Shown: positions 15,220 to 24,617 of the stretch, piece by piece
Layout of the letters: the number at the start of each line of letters is the position of its first letter
Position numbering within the stretch: the first letter of the stretch is position 1
NCBI GenBank assembly: GCA_905233755.1
Contig: CAJODM010000013.1
Coordinates: forward strand, 1-41,071
Direction: 5' to 3'
DNA: 41,071 nucleotides
Source of the DNA: an uncultured Ruminococcus sp.
Lineage (GTDB): Bacteria; Bacillota; Clostridia; Oscillospirales; Acutalibacteraceae
Made by a program: the position numbers and the translations under genes
Notes under the pieces: generated by a model
Database searches by the model: none
Told to the model about the DNA's origin: nothing
The model's input: only the letters and a program-made list of their open reading frames with translations

Positions 15220-16485
15220 ATGAAGATTGATACCCTGTGTGTACAGGCGGGCTATGAGCCGCACAACGGCGATCCCCGCGTGACCCCGATCGTGCAGAGC
15301 ACGACCTATGCCTATGACAGCGCCGAGACCCTCGGCAACCTCTTCGATCTCAAGGAGAGCGGGTACTTCTATACACGGCTCGCCAACCCTACCGTCGACG
15401 CCGCTGCCAAGAGGATCGCTGCGCTCGAGGGCGGCGTCGGTGCGATGCTGACTGCGTCCGGTCAGGCGGCGTCGATGCTGTCGATCACCAACATCTGCCG
15501 CGCGGGCGATCATGTGATCGCGTCGTCGGCGATCTACGGCGGAACCTTCAACCTGTTCAACAAGACGCTGCGCGAGCTCGGTATCGAGTTCTCCTTTGTC
15601 GAGCCGACCATCACGGCAGACCAGCTCGAACAGCACTATCGTGACAACACCCGCGCGGTGTTCGTCGAGACGCTGACGAACCCGTCGCTCGATGTGATCG
15701 ACCTTGAGCTGTTCGCAGCGTCTGCCCACGCTCACCACTGTCCGCTGATCGTGGACAACACCTTTGCTACCCCGATCAACTGCCGTCCGTTCGAGTGGGG
15801 CGCCGACATTGTCGTCCACTCCACCTCCAAGTACATGGACGGTCATGCGGTCGCGCTGGGCGGTGTCATTGTCGATTCGGGCAGGTTCGACTGGACGAGC
15901 GGCGACTATCCGATGCTCACTACCCCCGACGAGAGCTACCACGGCGTCATCTATACCGAGCAGTTCGGCGCCGCTGCCTATATCACCAAGGCGTGCACCC
16001 ATCTGATGCGCGATATGGGCCCCCAGCAGTCGCCCCAGAACGCGTTCCTGCTCAACCTCGGGCTGGAGACGCTGCACCTGCGCATGAGGCGTCACTGTGA
16101 CAACGCGATGCTCGTTGCGCGGTTCCTGGAGGATCACGAGAAGGTCGCGTGGGTGAACTACCCGGGGCTCGAGAGCAACCGCTACTATGCCCTTGCACAG
16201 AAGTATATGCCCAGCGGCACCTGCGGTGTTATCTCGGTCGGCATCAAGGGCGGCAAAGAGGGCGCGGCGCGCTTTATGGAGGCGCTGCAGCTTGCGAAGA
16301 TCGTGATCCACGTCGCCGATGCGCGCACCTGTGTGCTGCATCCCGCGACGACGACCCACCGCCAGATGGATGATCGGCAGCTCAAAGAAGCCGGTATCAG
16401 CCCCGAGATGGTGCGGCTGTCCGTCGGTATCGAGGATCCCGACGACATCATCGCCGATCTCGATCAGGCGCTAATGAAGGTATAA
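15220..16485 (+). CDS. metY: O-acetylhomoserine sulfhydrylase-type PLP enzyme
   Basis: 421 residues of the Cys/Met metabolism PLP family. It matches O-acetylhomoserine (thiol)-lyase, which forms homocysteine from O-acetylhomoserine and sulfide. Visible are PIVQSTTYAYDS at 23-34, phosphate-binding YTR at 51-53, ALEGG at 68-72, the cofactor aspartate D179 in IVDNTFATP, and the PLP lysine K204 in HSTSKYMDGH. The C-terminus SVGIEDPDDIIADLDQAL is typical. The start at 15220 follows SD GGAGG by 8-9 nt; an upstream TTG at 15205 overlaps that SD. ispD begins three bases after the stop. Cystathionine gamma-lyase or synthase activity is less likely from length and N-terminus. Confidence 0.88.
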   Translation: MKIDTLCVQAGYEPHNGDPRVTPIVQSTTYAYDSAETLGNLFDLKESGYFYTRLANPTVDAAAKRIAALEGGVGAMLTASGQAASMLSITNICRAGDHVIASSAIYGGTFNLFNKTLRELGIEFSFVEPTITADQLEQHYRDNTRAVFVETLTNPSLDVIDLELFAASAHAHHCPLIVDNTFATPINCRPFEWGADIVVHSTSKYMDGHAVALGGVIVDSGRFDWTSGDYPMLTTPDESYHGVIYTEQFGAAAYITKACTHLMRDMGPQQSPQNAFLLNLGLETLHLRMRRHCDNAMLVARFLEDHEKVAWVNYPGLESNRYYALAQKYMPSGTCGVISVGIKGGKEGAARFMEALQLAKIVIHVADARTCVLHPATTTHRQMDDRQLKEAGISPEMVRLSVGIEDPDDIIADLDQALMKV

Positions 16486-16488
16486 CCG

Positions 16489-17184
16489 ATGCGGCCGTTT
16501 ACATCAGCGATACTGGTCGCTGCCGGCAGCTCGACACGGATGGGTCTGCCGTTTTCCAAGCAGTTCATCCCGCTGTCCGGCGTGTGTGCGATCGAGCATA
16601 CCGTCCGCGCGTTTCAGCAGTGTGACGACATCGACGAGATCGTTATCGTGCTGCGCTCAGAGGATATGGAGATGCTCGACGAGATATTTGACTACTCCAA
16701 GGTGACGTCGGTCGTCCGCGGCGGCGATACCCGTGCGCAGAGCGTGTCGAACGGTGTGCGCGCGGCAAACTCTAATGCCGCGTTCTATGCGATCCACGAC
16801 GGCGCGCGCCCGCTGATTACGAGCGAGGAGATCTCCCGCGTTGTCACTCGGGGCTATGAGACAGGCGCTGCCACCCTTGGCACCCCGCTGACCGACACCG
16901 TCAAGGTGGTGGGGGAGGACGGCGTGATCGTCAGCACCCCCGACCGCGCGAGCATGCGCTCGGTCCAGACGCCCCAGGTATTCTCCCGCGAGATCTATAC
17001 CCGCGCGCTCGACAACGCCCGCGCACACGGACTCTCGTTCACCGATGACTGTGCGCTGGTCGAGGCGATCGGCGTGCCGGCGGTGGTGGTGACGGGTGAG
17101 TATACGAACATCAAGCTGACCACCCGGACGGATATCGCCCATGCCGAGGCGATCCTGTCCCAGCGAAGGGAGCAGATGCCATGA
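16489..17184 (+). CDS. ispD: 2-C-methyl-D-erythritol 4-phosphate cytidylyltransferase
   Basis: 231 residues, the third step of the MEP isoprenoid pathway (CTP plus MEP to CDP-ME). Visible are AAGSSTRMG at 11-19, K24 of the CTP-binding loop, HDGARPLI at 103-110, and TPLTDTVK in the middle. The SD AAGGT lies at the end of metY. The stop overlaps the ispF start by four bases (ATGA), the common ispDF coupling in Firmicutes. Isoprenoids are needed here for undecaprenyl carriers (see uppP). Confidence 0.93.
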   Translation: MRPFTSAILVAAGSSTRMGLPFSKQFIPLSGVCAIEHTVRAFQQCDDIDEIVIVLRSEDMEMLDEIFDYSKVTSVVRGGDTRAQSVSNGVRAANSNAAFYAIHDGARPLITSEEISRVVTRGYETGAATLGTPLTDTVKVVGEDGVIVSTPDRASMRSVQTPQVFSREIYTRALDNARAHGLSFTDDCALVEAIGVPAVVVTGEYTNIKLTTRTDIAHAEAILSQRREQMP

Positions 17185-17654
17185 GAATCGGAAACGGATA
17201 TGATGTTCACCGACTGCAGGACGGCCGCGACCTGATCCTCGGCGGGGTCGAGATCCCCCATACCATGGGGCTGCTCGGTCACTCGGACGCGGATGTGCTG
17301 CTGCACGCGGTGATGGATGCGCTGCTGGGTGCTGCCGCGCTCGGCGACATCGGCAAGCTGTTCCCCGATACCGACGATCGCTACAAGGACGCCGATAGCT
17401 GCCACCTGCTGTGGGAGGTGGTCGGTCGGGTGAAGGCGGCGGGATACCGCATCGTGAACATCGACGCTATCGTCTGTGCCCAGCAGCCCAAGCTGTCGCC
17501 CTATATCGACGAGATGCGCGAGAACATCGCCGTCGCCTGTGGGCTGAAGAAGGATCGCATCAGCGTCAAGGCGACCACCGAGGAGCACCTCGGGTTCACC
17601 GGACGCGAGGAGGGCATCTCCGCGACCGCTGTCTGCCTGATCGACGAGATATAA
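17181..17654 (+). CDS. ispF: 2-C-methyl-D-erythritol 2,4-cyclodiphosphate synthase
   Basis: 157 residues, the standard length. It converts CDP-ME 2-phosphate to the cyclic diphosphate and CMP. The zinc ligands D8, H10 and H42 are present in GYDVH and [16 protein letters not shown]. The C-terminal [17 protein letters not shown] contains the conserved TTxE region. Translation is coupled to ispD through ATGA. The transcript probably ends at the hairpin that starts 30 bases downstream. Confidence 0.95.
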   Translation: MRIGNGYDVHRLQDGRDLILGGVEIPHTMGLLGHSDADVLLHAVMDALLGAAALGDIGKLFPDTDDRYKDADSCHLLWEVVGRVKAAGYRIVNIDAIVCAQQPKLSPYIDEMRENIAVACGLKKDRISVKATTEEHLGFTGREEGISATAVCLIDEI

Positions 17655-17683
17655 GGATTATCCGCTATTATACATGAAATCAT

Positions 17684-17723
17684 CACCTCTTTCATATCTA
17701 TGGATGTGAAAGAGGTGTTTTTT
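17684..17723 (+). terminator. Terminator-like hairpin that also contains the next gene's SD
   Basis: CACCTCTTTCA (17684-17694) pairs perfectly with TGAAAGAGGTG (17707-17717), loop of 12 nt, followed by six Ts (17718-17723). The 3' arm includes AGAGGTG, the only plausible SD for the ATG at 17725, so the structure either ends ispDF transcripts, masks the carboxypeptidase SD, or both. Confidence 0.8.
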
Positions 17724-17724
17724 G

Positions 17725-18861
17725 ATGAAATTCTTCCGTGCTGTTGCGCTGGCTCTGTCGCTGGTGCTGCTCCTGCCGTGTCTGCCGGCAGCAGCGCTGT
17801 CTGAGGACGAGATCGCGTCGCCGTCGGCGATCCTCATGGATGCCGACAGCGGTAAAATTCTTTTTGAGAAAAATGCACACGAACAGCGGCCCTGTGCGTC
17901 CATCACCAAGGTGATGACTCTGCTGCTGGTGATGGAGGCGCTCGACAGCGGGCGCATCCACCTCGACGATACCGTCACCGCCTCGGCGCACGCCGCGTCG
18001 ATGGGCGGGTCGGATATCTGGCTCGAGGAGGGCGAGCAGATGACCGCCGACGATATGATCAAGGCGACCGCCGTCGCCTCTGCCAACGATGCTGCCGTGG
18101 CGCTGGCGGAGCATATCGCGGGCAGCGAGGACGACTTTGTTGTGATGATGAACGACCGCGCTAAGGAGCTTGGGATGGAGGAGACCGTCTTTCTCAACTG
18201 CAACGGGCTCGACGAGGACGGCCATGTCACCTCGGCATATGATGTTGCGCTGATGTCGTGCGCGCTGCTGCAGCATGAGAAGATCTTTGACTATACCTCC
18301 ATCTGGATCGACACGCTGCGCGGCGGCGAGACCCAGATCGTGAACACCAACAAGCTGCTCAAGACCTATGACGGCATCACCGGGCTCAAGACCGGCACCA
18401 CCTCGGCCGCCGGATCGTGTATCTCGGCGTCTGCCGATCGTGACGGGCTGAGACTGGTGGCGGTGGTGTTGGGCGCGGATTCGGGTACCGAGCGGTTTCG
18501 CGATGCTGCCGCGCTGCTCGACTATGGGTTTGCAAACTTTGAGAGCGTCGCGCTGTCGTTGTCTGACGAGATCTATCCTGTCGCAGTCGAGAACGGGATG
18601 CAGGATACCGTCGACGTGACGTGCACCGGCGTCGGCGCCGTCACCGTCCCAAAGGGCTCTGCCGAGAACGTCAAGCAGACGCTCGATATCGCCGAGCAGG
18701 TCGAGGCGCCGGTGAAGAAGGGCGCGCTCGTCGGCACGATCACCTTCTCGATCGACGGCGAGACGCTCGAGAGCTTTGACGTTGTCGCCGCCGAGAGCGT
18801 CGAGAAGATGACGTTCTCGTCCGTGCTGCAGGCGCTGTTCTCGGCGCTGATATCCATGTAG
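17725..18861 (+). CDS. D-alanyl-D-alanine carboxypeptidase, PBP5/DacF type (copy 1)
   Basis: 378 residues. An N-terminal signal peptide (about 1-25, LPAAA cleavage region) directs export. The serine peptidase triad motifs are SITK at 59-62, SAN at 119-121 and KTG at 222-224. The C-terminal beta domain follows (about 270-360), with an amphipathic end (VLQALFSALISM) that may touch the membrane, as in PBP5. It trims the terminal D-alanine of peptidoglycan stem peptides. The start ATG at 17725 sits right after the hairpin; an adjacent TTG at 17722 is possible. Copy 2 is at 25344. A spore-cortex role like DacF/DacB is plausible but not shown. Confidence 0.92.
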   Translation: MKFFRAVALALSLVLLLPCLPAAALSEDEIASPSAILMDADSGKILFEKNAHEQRPCASITKVMTLLLVMEALDSGRIHLDDTVTASAHAASMGGSDIWLEEGEQMTADDMIKATAVASANDAAVALAEHIAGSEDDFVVMMNDRAKELGMEETVFLNCNGLDEDGHVTSAYDVALMSCALLQHEKIFDYTSIWIDTLRGGETQIVNTNKLLKTYDGITGLKTGTTSAAGSCISASADRDGLRLVAVVLGADSGTERFRDAAALLDYGFANFESVALSLSDEIYPVAVENGMQDTVDVTCTGVGAVTVPKGSAENVKQTLDIAEQVEAPVKKGALVGTITFSIDGETLESFDVVAAESVEKMTFSSVLQALFSALISM

Positions 18862-18954
18862 GACGCCGCTGCTGTACCTACCCCAGATATTGTGTCCTAT
18901 CTGTAAATTTCTCACAAAAGCTTGACAAAAATGACAGAAATGTTGCTTTTCCTG

Positions 18955-18983
18955 TTGCAAATACCTCCGCTTTCGTGTATAAT
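18955..18983 (+). promoter_or_regulatory. Sigma-A promoter for pgi
   Basis: TTGCAA (18955-18960), a 17-bp spacer and TATAAT (18978-18983). A separate TTGACA at 18921-18926 has no matching -10. The leader to the pgi ATG is about 54 nt and shows no strong fold. Confidence 0.8.
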
Positions 18984-19043
18984 AATCTCAACGATTGTTA
19001 AGCGGGAGAATGTTTTTTCTTCAGCAGAATGAAGGAGGGTATT

Positions 19044-20381
19044 ATGCCTACTGTACTAAGTGATAAACACCTGTTGGGCTTTCTCGGCGAGGACGAGTAC
19101 GCAGGGATCGCGCCCGCCGTGCGCGCGGCGCATGAGGCGCTGCATTCCGGCACGGGACTGGGCAACGACTATATCGGATGGCTGAACCTGCCGACCGACT
19201 ATGACAGAGATGAGTTTGCCCGCATCAAGGCGGCCGCCGCGAAGATCAAGCAGAACTCTGACATCTTTGTCGTGATCGGCATCGGCGGCTCTTATCTGGG
19301 TGCGCGTGCGGCGATCGAGTTCCTCAAGTCCCCGAACTATAACGCGCTGGCGAAGGACACCCCTCAGATCTACTATACCGGCAACTCCATCAGCTCGAAC
19401 GCGCTTTCGGAGCTTATCGAGATCTGTCAGGGCAAGGATATCTCCATCAACATGATCAGCAAGTCCGGCACCACCACCGAGCCGGCGATCGCGTTCCGCG
19501 TGTTCCGCGAGCTGCTCGAGAAGAAGTATGGCAAGGACGGCGCCCGCGAGCGCATCTTCTGCACCACCGACAAGGCGCGCGGCACCCTAAAGCAGCTTGC
19601 CGACCGCGAGGGGTACGAGACCTTTGTCGTGCCCGATGATGTCGGCGGCCGGTACTCGGTCCTCACGGCTGTCGGGCTGTTGCCGATCGCGGTATCGGGC
19701 GCGGATATTGACGCGCTGATGCAGGGCGCTCAGGCGGCCCAGGCGGACTTTGACAACCCCGACGTCTATACGAACGACTGCTATCGGTATGCCGCGATCC
19801 GCAACCTCCTCTACCGCAAGGGCAAGAGCACCGAGGTCCTCGTGTCCTATGAGCCGGCGTTCACGCTGATGAACGAGTGGTTCAAGCAGCTCTTCGGCGA
19901 GAGCGAGGGCAAGGATCAGAAGGGGATCTTCCCGGCGTCGGTGATCTTCTCTACCGACCTGCACTCGATGGGTCAGTATATCCAGGACGGCCGGCGCGAC
20001 CTGTTCGAGACGGTGGTGCTGTTTGATCAGTGCCAGCGCGAGATCACCCTCGGCACCGATGACGAGAACGTCGACGGGCTGAACTTCTTGTCCGGCAAGA
20101 CGATGGCGTTCGTCAACCGCAAGGCGTTCGAGGGAACGGTGCTCGCCCACAACGACGGCGGCGTGCCGAACATCATCCTGACGCTCGGCGCGATGGATGA
20201 GAAGGAGCTCGGCTATCTGATCTACTTCTTCGAGAAGGCGTGCGCCATCTCGGGCTATCTGCTGGGCGTGAATCCGTTCAACCAGCCCGGCGTCGAGAGT
20301 TATAAGAAGAATATGTTCGCCCTGCTCGGCAAGCCCGGCTATGAGGATCGCAAGGCACAGCTCGAGGCAAGATTGAAGTAA
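19044..20381 (+). CDS. pgi: Glucose-6-phosphate isomerase
   Basis: 445 residues, the compact Firmicutes type. It interconverts glucose 6-phosphate and fructose 6-phosphate in the cytoplasm. The sugar-phosphate SIS domain is visible: [11 protein letters not shown] at 79-89, [14 protein letters not shown] near 137-150 and the PGI signature around [17 protein letters not shown] near 201-217. The late lysine-containing [16 protein letters not shown] fits the second PGI signature. The start at 19044 follows SD AAGGAGGG; an in-frame ATG at 19029 lies upstream of that SD. It has its own promoter and no clear terminator; 20382-20581 is non-coding. Confidence 0.95.
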   Translation: MPTVLSDKHLLGFLGEDEYAGIAPAVRAAHEALHSGTGLGNDYIGWLNLPTDYDRDEFARIKAAAAKIKQNSDIFVVIGIGGSYLGARAAIEFLKSPNYNALAKDTPQIYYTGNSISSNALSELIEICQGKDISINMISKSGTTTEPAIAFRVFRELLEKKYGKDGARERIFCTTDKARGTLKQLADREGYETFVVPDDVGGRYSVLTAVGLLPIAVSGADIDALMQGAQAAQADFDNPDVYTNDCYRYAAIRNLLYRKGKSTEVLVSYEPAFTLMNEWFKQLFGESEGKDQKGIFPASVIFSTDLHSMGQYIQDGRRDLFETVVLFDQCQREITLGTDDENVDGLNFLSGKTMAFVNRKAFEGTVLAHNDGGVPNIILTLGAMDEKELGYLIYFFEKACAISGYLLGVNPFNQPGVESYKKNMFALLGKPGYEDRKAQLEARLK

Positions 20382-20581
20382 AGCCAAAACACCACACCAC
20401 ACGATCACACGCTTTGCATGAAGTATATCCCGTCAGCTTGTACAAAATCGGTATTCATACGCCATATGCATACGGATGATGGGTACCCGCTGACGAACGA
20501 TCTTGCTTTGCAATCCGCATACCCGAACGATGCGGTGTGGCTACACTATATTTTACTGTTACTGACAGGAGGATTCTGAAA

Positions 20582-20998
20582 ATGATAACACTGATTATTG
20601 GTAGAAAAGGGTCCGGCAAGACCAAGAAGCTCATCCAGCTCGCCAACGAGGCGGTCGCTCACTCGTCCGGCAACGTCGTCGTCATCGAGAAGGGCGCCAA
20701 GCTCACCTATGACGTCACCCACAAGGCGCGTCTCATCGACACCGACCTGTACGGCGTGAAGGGTTATGAGATGCTGCTGGGCTTTATCAGCGGGATCTGT
20801 GCCGGCAACTATGATGTTACCGATATCTTTGTTGACTCTACGTTCAAGATCTGTCCCGAAGGGGTCAGCGGGCTCGAAGCATTTGTGTCTCGCCTCAACG
20901 ATCTCGAGAAAGAGAGCGAGGCGAAGATCACGCTGCTGATCTCGTCCGCCGAGGCGGAGCTGCCCGCGGGGCTCTCTGCCGTGTGCGAGGAGATCTGA
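20582..20998 (+). CDS. Small P-loop ATP-binding protein of unknown function
   Basis: 138 residues with a Walker A motif GRKGSGKT at 7-14 and an overall P-loop look. DIFVDSTFKI near 80-89 is a possible Walker B. The C-terminal third reads like the end of a small ATPase domain (KITLLISSAEAELPAGL). I do not recognise a named function. ATG at 20582 is used because the SD AGGAGGA lies 8 nt upstream; the frame opens from 20537. A terminator follows. The 200-base gap before it (20382-20581) holds an inverted repeat CGTCAGC/GCTGACG and a direct repeat GAACGAT but no consensus promoter I could find. Confidence 0.75.
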   Translation: MITLIIGRKGSGKTKKLIQLANEAVAHSSGNVVVIEKGAKLTYDVTHKARLIDTDLYGVKGYEMLLGFISGICAGNYDVTDIFVDSTFKICPEGVSGLEAFVSRLNDLEKESEAKITLLISSAEAELPAGLSAVCEEI

Positions 20999-21027
20999 CA
21001 GGGATCGGATGCCTAACCGATGATAAG

Positions 21028-21055
21028 GGGGAGGGGCTTGCTCCTCCTCTTTTTT
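21028..21055 (+). terminator. Rho-independent terminator after the P-loop gene
   Basis: GGGGAGGGG (21028-21036) pairs with CTCCTCCTC (21041-21049) with two G-T pairs, loop CTTG, then six Ts. Confidence 0.85.
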
Positions 21056-21090
21056 GGCGGCGGGATCGCCGAAAAAATCCGCTTTTTTAC

Positions 21091-21119
21091 TTGACAACGC
21101 CCATCGGTTTCGATATAAT
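21091..21119 (+). promoter_or_regulatory. Perfect sigma-A promoter for yceD-rpmF
   Basis: TTGACA (21091-21096), 17 bp, TATAAT (21114-21119). Full consensus and ideal spacing, fitting a ribosomal protein operon. Confidence 0.9.
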
Positions 21120-21160
21120 ACAAAGTAGCGTAAAAATCGCATTACTCTGTGGAGGTGCCC

Positions 21161-21655
21161 ATGATCCTCGATCTGAAAGAGATTTTTGCATCTGACGGCA
21201 TCTCGAAGGAGCTTTCGTTCACCTTCTCGATGGGCGACGTCGAGGTAGCGGGGGGTCATCCATTCGCCTCTCCGATCTGTGTGTCTGCCCGTGTCGAGAA
21301 CCATTCCGGCATCGTGACGCTGTATCTTACTACGGCGTTCGACTATGTCACGAGCTGTGACCGGTGCTGTGAGGTGATCGAACAGCACCTTGACTATGCC
21401 TTCTCGCATAAGCTGATCGAATCGCTCGAGGAGGACGTCAACGACGAGTATATCGAAGCGCCTGAGCTGTCTCTGGATCTTTCGGAGCTTGCCGGCACCG
21501 ACATCCTGCTGGAGCTCCCGTCGAAGTTCCTGTGCAGGAGGGACTGTCAAGGTCTCTGTCAGAAATGTGGACGAAATCTCAACTTCGGCGACTGTGAGTG
21601 CGAGAAGCACCCCATCGACCCGCGGCTCGAGAAGCTCAGAGAACTACTGGATTAA
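21161..21655 (+). CDS. yceD: YceD/DUF177 family protein
   Basis: 164 residues. This family is almost always encoded just upstream of rpmF, as here (33-base gap), and has been linked to 23S rRNA/50S assembly. Visible is a cysteine-rich architecture: C66, C69, C70 in the middle (TSCDRCCEVIE), and CRRDCQGLCQKCG with C125, C129, C133, C136 plus C145 and C147, giving a probable zinc site. ATG at 21161 follows SD GGAGG by 5 nt; an in-frame GTG at 21149 overlaps the SD. Family membership is strong; the exact role is less certain. Confidence 0.9.
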   Translation: MILDLKEIFASDGISKELSFTFSMGDVEVAGGHPFASPICVSARVENHSGIVTLYLTTAFDYVTSCDRCCEVIEQHLDYAFSHKLIESLEEDVNDEYIEAPELSLDLSELAGTDILLELPSKFLCRRDCQGLCQKCGRNLNFGDCECEKHPIDPRLEKLRELLD

Positions 21656-21688
21656 CACGACCCATCATACATCGAAGGAGGAAGTTTC

Positions 21689-21874
21689 ATGGCTGTACCG
21701 GCAAGAAAACATTCGCACGCGAGAAAAATGAAGAGAAGATCCAACGTCTGGAAGCTCCAGGCGCCGGCTCTGGCTATCTGCCCCGACTGCGGCGAGTACA
21801 AGGCACCCCACAAGGTGTGCCCCCACTGCGGTATGTACAACGGCAGACAGGTCATCGTCAAGGACGCTGACTAA
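21689..21874 (+). CDS. rpmF: 50S ribosomal protein L32 (zinc-ribbon form)
   Basis: 61 residues. The conserved start MAVPARKHSHARKMKRR is followed by the zinc ribbon C31, C34, C44, C47, i.e. the C+ version that binds zinc. The SD AGGAGG lies 8-9 nt upstream. It is co-transcribed with yceD from the consensus promoter and ends at the hairpin at 21924. Confidence 0.97.
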   Translation: MAVPARKHSHARKMKRRSNVWKLQAPALAICPDCGEYKAPHKVCPHCGMYNGRQVIVKDAD

Positions 21875-21923
21875 ACTTTCGGCGGCCTTTCTGCGGCTGT
21901 CGGTCATATAGGAGAAAGGTTCA

Positions 21924-21959
21924 GGCGGGCAGGCGACTACCCGCCCTTTTGTTTCTTTT
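21924..21959 (+). terminator. Terminator after rpmF
   Basis: GGCGGG (21924-21929) pairs with CCCGCC (21940-21945), followed by a T-rich tract. The stem is only six pairs, so it may be leaky. Confidence 0.65.
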
Positions 21960-21986
21960 ATCAGATGAGGAGAGGACGGTGTCGCT

Positions 21987-23294
21987 GTGGCTGTCAAAAT
22001 CGAAGATGTCATCCGTCACAGCTATGCCGACCGTGCGGGGATACGCGCGGGCGAGACGCTGCTCTCGATCGGTGGTCATGAGATCGTCGATGTGCTCGAC
22101 TACCGGTTCTATCAGATCGACGACGAGCTCGAGCTGCAGCTCCGTTCTATCGGCGGAGAGCTGCGATCCGTTCGCGTGCATAAGCCCGAGTATGAGGAGC
22201 TGGGGCTGCAGTTCTCGTCCTACCTCATGGATGAGGAGAAGAGCTGCCGCAACCGGTGCATCTTCTGCTTCATTGACCAGCTGCCGAAGGGTCTGCGCGA
22301 GACGCTGTACTTCAAGGATGACGACAGCCGGCTGTCGTTCCTCTTCGGCAACTATATCACGCTGACGAACCTGACCGAGCACGAGATCGAGCGCATCATC
22401 CGGATGCACATCAGCCCGATCAACGTGTCTGTCCATACCACTAACCCCGCGCTGCGGTGCCGGATGATGAACAACCGGTTCGCGGGCGAGGCGCTCGATG
22501 TGCTGCGCCGGCTCTCGGACAGCTCGATCGAGATTAACTGCCAGATCGTCTGCTGTCCCGGGATCAACGACGGCGACGAGCTGCGCCGGTCGCTGTCCGA
22601 TTTGTGCGAGCTCGGCGTGAACCTCGTGGCGGTCGTCCCCGTCGGGCTGACAAAGTATCGACAGGGGCTGTATCCGCTCTCGCCATTCACCCGTGAGCTT
22701 GCGCGAAAGACGGTCGCAATCATCGACGCGTTCGGCGATCGGTGCCTTGAACAGCGCGGCAAGCGCGTCTGCTATGCCGCAGACGAGCTGTATATCAAGG
22801 CGGGCATGGAGATCCCCGACGCTGCGTTCTACGGCGACTTCGAGGCGATCGAGAACGGCGTGGGGATGGTCGCGATGCTGCGGAAGGATTTGCGCGATGC
22901 GCTGTCCTGCCGCGAGCCCGACCCCTCGATCCACCGTTCGGTCGCGATTGCGTGCGGGGTATCCGCCGCGCCCTACATCCGCGAGCTGATGGACGAGGTG
23001 GAGAGCAAGTTCCCCCATGTGTCCGTCGCTGTCTATCCCATCAAGAACAACTTCTTCGGCGAGCTGATCGACGTCAGCGGGCTTGTGGTCGGCAGCGACC
23101 TGATCGCCCAGCTGCGCTCTCAGCCGCTCGGCAGCGAGCTGCTGATACCGTCCTCGATGCTGCGGTTCGAGAACGATCTGTTCCTCGACGACGTATCGGT
23201 CGACGATGTCAGCAGACGGCTGTCTATCCCCGTTACTCCTGTTAATGTCGACGGCGAACTGCTGCTGTCCGCCGTTCTCGGAAAGGAGGAGTAA
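21987..23294 (+). CDS. PDZ-radical SAM-DUF512 protein
   Basis: 435 residues. A PDZ-like N-terminus (about 1-60, HSYADRAGIRAGETLLSIGG) is followed by the [4Fe-4S]-binding radical SAM motif CRNRCIFC at 87-94, and then a DUF512 C-terminus (about 215-420). Proteins of this exact architecture sit next to der (engA) in many Clostridia, as here with a three-base gap. The reaction they catalyse is not known. The start is a GTG at 21987 with GGAGAGG 12 nt upstream, which is long; no better in-frame start exists. Confidence 0.88.
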   Translation: MAVKIEDVIRHSYADRAGIRAGETLLSIGGHEIVDVLDYRFYQIDDELELQLRSIGGELRSVRVHKPEYEELGLQFSSYLMDEEKSCRNRCIFCFIDQLPKGLRETLYFKDDDSRLSFLFGNYITLTNLTEHEIERIIRMHISPINVSVHTTNPALRCRMMNNRFAGEALDVLRRLSDSSIEINCQIVCCPGINDGDELRRSLSDLCELGVNLVAVVPVGLTKYRQGLYPLSPFTRELARKTVAIIDAFGDRCLEQRGKRVCYAADELYIKAGMEIPDAAFYGDFEAIENGVGMVAMLRKDLRDALSCREPDPSIHRSVAIACGVSAAPYIRELMDEVESKFPHVSVAVYPIKNNFFGELIDVSGLVVGSDLIAQLRSQPLGSELLIPSSMLRFENDLFLDDVSVDDVSRRLSIPVTPVNVDGELLLSAVLGKEE

Positions 23295-23297
23295 GCT

Positions 23298-24617
23298 ATG
23301 CCTCAACCTGTTATCGCGATCGTCGGCCGACCCAACGTCGGCAAGAGCACGCTGTTCAATAAGCTGATCGGCGAGCGGCTGTCGATCGTGGACGATACTC
23401 CGGGCGTCACCCGCGACCGCATCTATGGCGTTGTCGAGTGGAGCGGACGCTCCGCCATGCTCATCGACACCGGCGGCATCGAGCCGCAGAGCGACGATGT
23501 GATCCTGTCCCAGATGCGCGAGCAGGCACAGCTCGCCATCGAGACCGCCGACGCGGTCATTATGGTGGTGGATGTGCGCTCGGGGCTGACCGCCTCGGAT
23601 GAAGAGGTCGCCCATATGCTGCTGCGCAGCCGAAAGCCCCTCACCCTATGTGTCAACAAGTGCGACTCGATCGGCGATCCGCCGCCCGAGTTCTATGAAT
23701 TCTACCGGCTGCCGATCGAGCCGATCGCCGTGTCGTCCGTGCACGGTCACGGTACCGGCGATCTGTTGGACGATGTGTTCGCCCATCTGCCCGACAGCGA
23801 CGCGCCCGATATGGATCCCGAGGTGATCTCGGTTGCCGTGATCGGCCGCCCGAACGTCGGCAAGTCGTCGCTTGTCAACCGCATCGTCGGCGAGGATCGC
23901 TGTATCGTGTCGGATATCGCCGGCACCACCCGCGACTCGATCGACACGCGTATCGAGAACAGCCACGGGATGTTCAACCTCATCGACACCGCCGGCATGC
24001 GCCGCAAGAGCAAGGTCACCGAGGACGTCGAGCGTTACTCGATCCTGCGCGCGCGTATGGCGATCGAGCGATGTGACGTGTGTGTGCTGATGCTCGATGC
24101 GCAGACCGGCGTTACCGAGCAGGACACCAAGGTCGCCGGGCTTGCGCTCGACGCCGGAAAGCCGTGTGTCATCGCCGTCAACAAGTGGGACGCCATCGAG
24201 AAGGATACCCACACCATGCAGAACTTTCGGCGCGATATCGAGCGCGACTTTGCGTTCATGAGCTATGCGCCGTCGGTGTTCATCTCTGCCAAGACCGGCC
24301 AGCGGCTCGACAACCTGTTCGAGAACATCGTCCATGTGGCGAACACCTGTGCCACACGGATCAAGACCGGACTGCTCAACGAGGTGCTCGCGAACGCCAC
24401 CGCGCGCGTCCAACCGCCCACCGATAAGGGCCGCCGGCTGAAGATATTCTATATGACCCAGGCATCCGTCAAGCCGCCGACCTTCGTGTTCTTCTGCAAC
24501 AACGCGGAGCTGTTCCACTTCTCGTATCAGCGATATCTGGAGAACCGGCTGCGCGAGAACTTCGACTTCTCGGGGACGCCGATTAGATTTGTGATAAGGG
24601 AGCGATCTGACAAGTGA
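23298..24617 (+). CDS. der: Ribosome biogenesis GTPase Der (EngA)
   Basis: 439 residues with two tandem GTPase domains and a KH-like C-terminus. The first P-loop is GRPNVGKST at 10-18, with DTPGVTRD and DTGGIE following, and the second is GRPNVGKSS near 183-191, with NKWD near 290-300. Der assists maturation of the 50S subunit and is essential in many bacteria. The SD GGAGG is at the end of the DUF512 gene. The stop overlaps the plsY start (GTGA). Confidence 0.96.
   Translation: MPQPVIAIVGRPNVGKSTLFNKLIGERLSIVDDTPGVTRDRIYGVVEWSGRSAMLIDTGGIEPQSDDVILSQMREQAQLAIETADAVIMVVDVRSGLTASDEEVAHMLLRSRKPLTLCVNKCDSIGDPPPEFYEFYRLPIEPIAVSSVHGHGTGDLLDDVFAHLPDSDAPDMDPEVISVAVIGRPNVGKSSLVNRIVGEDRCIVSDIAGTTRDSIDTRIENSHGMFNLIDTAGMRRKSKVTEDVERYSILRARMAIERCDVCVLMLDAQTGVTEQDTKVAGLALDAGKPCVIAVNKWDAIEKDTHTMQNFRRDIERDFAFMSYAPSVFISAKTGQRLDNLFENIVHVANTCATRIKTGLLNEVLANATARVQPPTDKGRRLKIFYMTQASVKPPTFVFFCNNAELFHFSYQRYLENRLRENFDFSGTPIRFVIRERSDK

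Noticed and set aside
18915..18950. TTGACA at about 18921 as the pgi -35 element
   Set aside because: No -10 lies at the right distance; TTGCAA-17-TATAAT at 18955-18983 is better placed.
21004..21015. ATCGGATGCCTA also found in the palindrome at 33402-33451
   Set aside because: A single shared 12-mer inside a different short hairpin; no further similarity around it, so chance is likely enough.
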